DNA from: JBHOQX01 sp042408595
GTDB taxonomy: Bacteria; Chloroflexota; Chloroflexia; Chloroflexales; Roseiflexaceae
DNA: 64,000 bases
Direction of reading: 5' to 3'
Assembly: GCA_042408595.1 (NCBI GenBank)
Contig: JBHOQX010000131.1
Location: 77,546-141,545 of the forward strand
How positions within the stretch are numbered: position 1 is the stretch's first letter; every line of letters starts with the position of its first letter. The notes under the pieces are model-generated. The model searched no databases. It was not told the DNA's origin and saw only the letters and a list, made by a program, of their open reading frames with translations. The translations under genes were made by a program, and so were the position numbers. Below, in pieces: positions 60,245-64,000 of the stretch.

Positions 60245-62317
60245 CTACTGCTCCGGCCTGGCCGCGCCGCCGAACGCTCCCTTGTAGGCATTCGCCGAGT
60301 CGTAGAGCATCCAGCCGCTCGCCTTGCCGAACTTCTCGGTCGCATCGATCTGCGCGCGCACCTCAGCCGGGCCATATTCGACCACCCGTTTGCCCTGCCA
60401 CGGGTCGGTATGGTCTTGCAGCCAGGGGCGCATCTTGGCGTAATGCCCATCGAAGAACTTCTGCCCTTCGCGCAGCGTCTCGTAGATCACCTCGTAGGGA
60501 TGCGCCGCCGGGTTATCGAAATCCAGGTAGCCCGCCCACCAGAGCGACGGGTACGGCATCGGGCAGATGTAGTCGGCATGTCGCGCCATCCGGTCGAGGT
60601 CCTGGCCGATCGGCATGGACTTCTTTAGCAGCGTACGGCCGAACGTGTCCACCGAGAAGTACGCGCCGGCGCTGTTGATCGCCTTGTGCGCCTGCTTCAT
60701 GAACTCGGCGATGTTGTCGTACATCGCATCCGGGTTGTTGACCGGGTCGGTCGGCTGCGAGAACTGAAGCTTCTTGCTGTAGCCGGACAGATCGCCGTAC
60801 CAGTCGTTGTAGCGGATGTAATCGTAGTTGATCTCATCGAAGCCCATCTGCGCCGCCTCGACGCCCAGCTCGATGTTGTAGTTCCACACATTGCGGTTCC
60901 ACGGGTCGAGATAGGCGTAGCGGATGCCGGGGCCGGGGTAATCGGCGTATACATCGCCGGTCTCGCGGTTCTTCACCGCCCATTCCGGCTTCTTGTCCGC
61001 CAGCACGTTGTCGTGCGAGAAGAGCTGCACCCGCGCGATCAGGTAGATGTTGCGCTTCTTGGCCTCGGAAAGCAGCCACTTCATGTCGATGTAATCGCGC
61101 GCGGTGCCCAATTCCTTGACGATCGGCACCTGCGAGTCGTAGTACACCAGGCCGAGGTCGTCGCGCAGGTCGGATTTCAGATCGACGACCAAAGCGTTCA
61201 GCTCGGTCTTGTCGATCAGGTCGAGATATTCGTTCACCAGCTTGGGGCCGGCGGCGGCGACCGCAGCGGTGATGTAGAGCGCCTTGACCTTGAACGGCTC
61301 GAGCTTGATCGTCGCGGGCACCTGGCCCGGCTTGAGCGCGATCACCGCCTTCCGGTAGCCCGGCGCCAGCACCTGGAGAAACCCCTGCTCCGGCACGCCT
61401 TCGAGCGTGAAGGCGCCGTCGGCGCTGTTCTCGATCCGGGCGAAGGCGACCGCCGTGCCATGCTCGGTCGGCGTCGCGATCACGGTGGCGTTGGGGATCG
61501 GCTGGCTACTGGCGGCATCGAGCAGCGTACCCTTGAGCGTATCAGGCCGGAGCACCGCGTTGATCTCGGTCGTCTTTTCGATCGGCTGCGACAATTCGGC
61601 GTAGCCCGGCGCGCTGATCGTGACCGTCGCGTTCTCCGGGACATTCGTGAGGCGGTAGCGCCCGTCCGGACCGGTGGTCGTGCGCGCATCGCCAGCCTGC
61701 ACCGTCGCCCCGGCGATCGGCCCATTGGTGTAGCGATCGGTCACCAGGCCGGTGAGCACAGCGGGCCGCAGCGCAAGATCGATGGTTGTCTTCCGGGCGA
61801 GCGACTCGCTCAGCGGCTGGTAATCGGTGGCGTTGACGGTCAGCGTGAAGCTCTCCGGAACCCCGGCGAGCACGAAACGGCCGTCCGGCCCGGTCGTCGT
61901 CGAGACACCGCCGGCGCTCACCGTCGCCCCAGCGAGCGGTTTGGCGGTGTAGCTGTCGGCGATCACCCCGCTCAGGGTATTGGGGCGCAGCGCGGCCTCG
62001 AGCGAGACAGCCGGCGGGGTGGGTTTGGCGAGTTGCGGCTGCGCTTCAAGCGCGATGCGGAGCGGCTCGTACCCGCTGGCGCTGATCTCGAGCGTATCTT
62101 TCGGGCTCCAACGCGAGGTCTGAAACTTTCCGCCGGCGTCCGTGCTCAGCTCGCTCCCACCGAGCTTGACCGTGGCGGATGGGACAGGCTTGCCGGTGTA
62201 CGCGTCGGTCACGGTGCCGGTCAGGGCGATCTCCGGCCCGCCACACCCGGCGAGCACGAAGACGGCCAGCCCTGCGAGCGCCCCGATCAAAAGCGCGATG
62301 CGCGTGCGACCCCCCAT
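60245..62317 (-). CDS. Lipoprotein with four carboxypeptidase-regulatory-like repeats and a DUF4015 glycoside-hydrolase-like domain
   Basis: The 690-residue protein has a lipoprotein signal (LAVFVLAGC, Cys about residue 25) and four beta-sandwich repeats of about 75 residues (LTGTVTDAYTGKPVPSATVK, LSGVIADSYTAKPLAGATVS, LTGLVTDRYTNGPIAGATVQ, LKGTLLDAASSQPIPNATV). The C-terminal half is DUF4015: VKALYITAAVAAAGPKLVNE, NALVVDLKSDLRDDLGLVYY, MGFDEINYDYIRYND and DYICPMPYPSLWWAGY. DUF4015 has a glycoside-hydrolase barrel with acidic residues at strand ends. It is probably surface-exposed and acts on glycans. A near-consensus promoter lies at 62406-62434. Confidence 0.87.
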   Translation of the reverse strand: MGGRTRIALLIGALAGLAVFVLAGCGGPEIALTGTVTDAYTGKPVPSATVKLGGSELSTDAGGKFQTSRWSPKDTLEISASGYEPLRIALEAQPQLAKPTPPAVSLEAALRPNTLSGVIADSYTAKPLAGATVSAGGVSTTTGPDGRFVLAGVPESFTLTVNATDYQPLSESLARKTTIDLALRPAVLTGLVTDRYTNGPIAGATVQAGDARTTTGPDGRYRLTNVPENATVTISAPGYAELSQPIEKTTEINAVLRPDTLKGTLLDAASSQPIPNATVIATPTEHGTAVAFARIENSADGAFTLEGVPEQGFLQVLAPGYRKAVIALKPGQVPATIKLEPFKVKALYITAAVAAAGPKLVNEYLDLIDKTELNALVVDLKSDLRDDLGLVYYDSQVPIVKELGTARDYIDMKWLLSEAKKRNIYLIARVQLFSHDNVLADKKPEWAVKNRETGDVYADYPGPGIRYAYLDPWNRNVWNYNIELGVEAAQMGFDEINYDYIRYNDWYGDLSGYSKKLQFSQPTDPVNNPDAMYDNIAEFMKQAHKAINSAGAYFSVDTFGRTLLKKSMPIGQDLDRMARHADYICPMPYPSLWWAGYLDFDNPAAHPYEVIYETLREGQKFFDGHYAKMRPWLQDHTDPWQGKRVVEYGPAEVRAQIDATEKFGKASGWMLYDSANAYKGAFGGAARPEQ

Positions 62318-62405
62318 GGTACGGTGTGTACTCCTCTAGCTGGCCCGCAGATAGCCCCAAGCCGGGGAACAATGCGTTGATATGTTATGGCCCGAAACGA
62401 GGCAT

Positions 62406-62434
62406 ATCATAAACGTGGTGTAAAGCCTTGTCAA
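62406..62434 (-). promoter_or_regulatory. Near-consensus sigma-70 promoter of the DUF4015 lipoprotein gene
   Basis: On the minus strand TTGACA and TATGAT are separated by exactly 17 bases. The leader to the ATG at 62317 would be about 80 bases. It is back to back with the zinc-ribbon promoter at 62470. Confidence 0.8.
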
Positions 62435-62469
62435 GGGGTACGCGGCGTGCGTGCGCGGTGAAAACCCTC

Positions 62470-62497
62470 TTGCAAAGCCAAAATTCTGTGATACACT
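62470..62497 (+). promoter_or_regulatory. Sigma-70-type promoter of the zinc-ribbon gene
   Basis: TTGCAA and TACACT are separated by 16 bases. The leader would be about 130 bases long. GGTTTGG near 62508 can pair with CCAAACC near 62573, so the leader may fold into a long-range stem before the strong AAAGGAG site. Confidence 0.6.
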
Positions 62498-62633
62498 CAG
62501 ACTCGAGGTTTGGCCTACGTGGTTTCCCGGATGGTTGCCCGCCGCAAGCAACGCCTCAGCCCCGTCGGTTCCCCAAACCCGGATCTTTTCCAGCACACCG
62601 GTCCACCTGGCAGTCCAAAGGAGTGAGCGAGCG

Positions 62634-62996
62634 ATGAGCTACGCGAACAAGACGTTGACGTGCCGCGATTGCGGCGCGGTGTTCGTGTTCACCGCGGGGG
62701 AGCAGGAGTTCTACGCGCAGAAGGGCTTCACCAACGAGCCGACGCGCTGCCCAAACTGTCGGCAGCAGCGCAAAGCGTCGGTGAACCGCGACAGCGGCGG
62801 GTACAGTAGCGACAGTGGCGGGTACAGCAGCGGCGGGTACGGCGAGCGGCGCGGCGCGCCCCGGGCCGACCGGCCGATGTACACGGTGACATGCGCCAAC
62901 TGCGGCAAAGAGGCGCAGGTGCCGTTCCTCCCGCGCGGCGACAAGCCGGTGTATTGCGACGACTGCTTCCGCCAGCGGCGGCCGGCACGCTGGTAA
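62634..62996 (+). CDS. Small zinc-ribbon protein (two CxxC pairs at each end)
   Basis: The 120-residue protein has an N-terminal zinc ribbon (LTCRDCGAVFVFTAGEQEFY, TRCPNCRQQRK), a Ser/Gly/Tyr repeat linker (DSGGYSSDSGGYSSGGYGER), and a C-terminal second ribbon (YTVTCANCGKEAQVPFLPRG, VYCDDCFRQRR). This is the architecture of the trcl-type probable zinc-ribbon family of unknown function, often highly expressed. The ATG at 62634 follows AAAGGAGTGA, a near-perfect ribosome-binding site, and a structured leader of about 130 bases precedes it. A 20-bp perfect hairpin lies 13 bases after its stop. Confidence 0.88.
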   Translation: MSYANKTLTCRDCGAVFVFTAGEQEFYAQKGFTNEPTRCPNCRQQRKASVNRDSGGYSSDSGGYSSGGYGERRGAPRADRPMYTVTCANCGKEAQVPFLPRGDKPVYCDDCFRQRRPARW

Positions 62997-63009
62997 CGAT
63001 CGTTCCTCC

Positions 63010-63051
63010 CGCAGCGCAGCGGCGCACCATGTGGTGCGCCGCTGCGCTGCG
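63010..63051 (+). terminator. Perfect 20-bp inverted repeat after the zinc-ribbon gene
   Basis: Arms at 63010-63029 and 63032-63051 are exact reverse complements, with a two-base centre (TG). It begins just after the zinc-ribbon stop codon. No T-run follows, so it may act as an mRNA 3' stabiliser or a factor-dependent terminator rather than a classic intrinsic one. Confidence 0.6.
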
Positions 63052-63137
63052 TGTATTGATGAGATGACAATTTATTCATCAAAGCGAAAAAGACCCTGGT
63101 TTTTCTATGATTGCGTCCATTTTCACCAATTGTTTAC

Positions 63138-63166
63138 TTGATCTGGCGGAAAGCGGCTGATATACT
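63138..63166 (+). promoter_or_regulatory. Sigma-70-type promoter in an A+T-rich block
   Basis: TTGATC and TATACT are separated by 17 bases. The surrounding 63055-63215 is far richer in A+T than the genome average. The start point would be near 63173. Confidence 0.7.
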
Positions 63167-63171
63167 GTTGA

Positions 63172-63262
63172 CGGGCTGTGTGTCGTATCATAAAGCAATA
63201 TCATCCGCACCATGCACCGGCCGGCTGTATCGTACTTTGTTGTACGTACAGGTCGGCCTTTT
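63172..63262 (+). ncRNA. Candidate short RNA or attenuated leader ending in an intrinsic terminator
   Basis: From the promoter at 63138-63166 a transcript of about 90 bases runs into a long hairpin: GGCCG, CTGTA and CGTAC (63219-63235) pair with GTACG, TACAG and CGGCC (63242-63258) around the loop TTTGTT, followed by TTTT. This is a convincing Rho-independent terminator placed 335 bases upstream of the response regulator start. It could be a free small RNA or an attenuator leader. I recognise no known RNA family. Confidence 0.5.
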
Positions 63263-63596
63263 CGTTCGTCCCTGGCGAGGCACAGTAGACGCGGGTGGGC
63301 GTCGGGCGCCGGCGCATCCACCGGCCGCCCAGATGGCGAAACATAAGGGCGAGGAGTGGGGGCTCCTCGCCGCTAACCGGCACGACCTTCTCCGAGCTGC
63401 CAGACGCCGGGTCAGGTCTTCGTGTCGGTCGTACGATCGAGTATACGCGAATCTGTGTGGATTCTCAAGGGCGGTTGTCTGGCGCCGCTGGCCGGCACAC
63501 TCACGGCTCGTGCCCGACCCCCGGCGTCCTCCCCTGCCGACGGTGTCGGGCGGCCTGAGTGACATGCGTATTCTGAATGACGCGAGGAGGCCCGCG
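63263..63596. other. 334-base spacer upstream of the response regulator
   Basis: It holds a 9-bp perfect hairpin (GGCGAGGAG with CTCCTCGCC around 63350-63374) followed by CTAACCGGC. No ORF with a ribosome-binding site is seen. The last bases carry the GAGGAGG site of the response regulator. Confidence 0.45.
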
Positions 63597-64000
63597 ATGC
63601 CGATTCTGATCGCCGACGACGATCAGCTGAATGTCAAGCTCACTACGTTTCTGCTGGAGCAGTATGGGTATCGGGTTGTTAGCGTCGGCAATGGTGAAGA
63701 GGCCATCGACGCCGCAGAGCGGCAGGATTTCGACCTGGTGCTGCTGGACGTGAACCTGCCGCATCTCGACGGCTTCGAGGTCTGCCGTGCGATCCGTCGC
63801 ACGTCGAGCGTGCCGATCATCTTTCTCTCCGGCTGCACCACGCTGCACGACCGCGTGACCGGCCTGCAACTCGGCGGCGACGACTACATCACCAAGCCGT
63901 TCGAGCCGCTCGAACTCCTCGCGCGGATCGAGGCGGTGCTCCGCCGCCGCGACGACGATGTCTTCGCGCCGCTCGCCCGCCTGACCCAGGGCGACCTGAC
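63597..64000 (+). CDS. Response regulator, N-terminal receiver (partial, runs off the right edge)
   Basis: The visible 134 codons form a complete receiver domain: PILIADDDQLNVKLTTFLLE (acidic pocket), phosphoacceptor Asp in FDLVLLDVNLPHLDGFEVCR, VPIIFLSGCTTLHDRVTGLQ, and Lys in GGDDYITKPFEPLELLARIE followed by AVLRRR. The DDYITKPFEPLELLARI linker style is typical of OmpR/PhoB-family regulators, so a winged-helix output domain is expected beyond the window. The ATG at 63597 follows a very strong GAGGAGG. An ATG at 63564 in the same frame is less likely. Confidence 0.9.
   Translation, partial: MPILIADDDQLNVKLTTFLLEQYGYRVVSVGNGEEAIDAAERQDFDLVLLDVNLPHLDGFEVCRAIRRTSSVPIIFLSGCTTLHDRVTGLQLGGDDYITKPFEPLELLARIEAVLRRRDDDVFAPLARLTQGDL

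Noticed and set aside
63263..63596. Known riboswitch upstream of the response regulator
   Set aside because: I looked for conserved cores of cobalamin, SAM, TPP, FMN and c-di-GMP riboswitches and found none; only generic hairpins are present.

Overview
The window is a G+C-rich (clearly above 60%) bacterial chromosome segment with 46 apparently intact protein genes, one of them cut by the right edge, and two broken genes. Gene content suggests a Chloroflexota bacterium, most likely class Chloroflexia: RsbR-type STAS receptor proteins, an F420-type luciferase-like oxidoreductase, extracellular proteins with an FLPLAL-like segment after the signal peptide, a sugar-active gene set including amylosucrase, and promoters rich in extended -10 boxes. 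This placement is inference from gene families; no rRNA gene is present to confirm it. No tRNA, rRNA, CRISPR array, transposase or prophage was seen.

Layout. 1-0.43 kb: remnant of a PIN-domain (VapC-like) toxin with an in-frame stop, lower in G+C than its surroundings. 0.5-9.5 kb: SAM hydroxide adenosyltransferase, dynamin-like GTPase, S58 peptidase, amylosucrase, EamA transporter, GT4 glycosyltransferase and a DUF983 protein. 9.6-14.2 kb: a dCache-HAMP-STAS receptor and a NarL-type two-component pair. 14.5-20 kb: a histidine-biosynthesis block (HisRS/HisZ-like gene, creatininase-family hydrolase, long-form hisG, a truncated gene remnant, hisD); hisB lies apart at 52 kb beside plsX. 20-29.7 kb: yggT, a membrane-anchored spermidine-synthase-like protein, an AEC transporter, two uncharacterised membrane proteins, xseB/xseA, accB and rfbB. 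30-38 kb: an RpoD-like sigma factor, polyprenyl synthase, histidine phosphatase, TPR protein, HerA-like ATPase, and a single-chain MsrQ/MsrP-like redox protein coupled to a response regulator. 38-46 kb: a large double-VWA membrane protein, a secreted protein, a neopullulanase-like GH13 behind a palindromic operator candidate, and a second STAS receptor. 46-53 kb: K+-independent-type H+-pyrophosphatase, LLM oxidoreductase, plsX, hisB. 52.5-62.3 kb: six minus-strand envelope genes (carboxypeptidase-regulatory-repeat lipoprotein with DUF4015 domain, amidase-like exported protein, coiled-coil protein, histidine-kinase-like ATPase without an H-box, class B PBP, S41 protease lipoprotein). 62.4-64 kb: a zinc-ribbon protein, an A+T-rich regulatory region with a strong promoter and terminator, and the start of a response regulator.

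How the genes work together. The his genes supply the first (hisG), seventh (hisB) and last (hisD) steps of histidine synthesis. accB and plsX belong to lipid synthesis, and the polyprenyl synthase supplies quinone side chains or lipid carriers. Amylosucrase, GT4 and the neopullulanase suggest alpha-glucan turnover. The 52.5-62.3 kb run looks like a peptidoglycan and cell-surface module.

The most unusual material is non-coding: several unrelated 7-8 bp degenerate tandem arrays sitting just upstream of genes, a 24-bp hairpin array, families of dispersed GC-rich palindromes, two candidate short transcripts (49.2 kb and 63.2 kb), and a 33-bp duplication that copies a ribosome-binding site and start codon.
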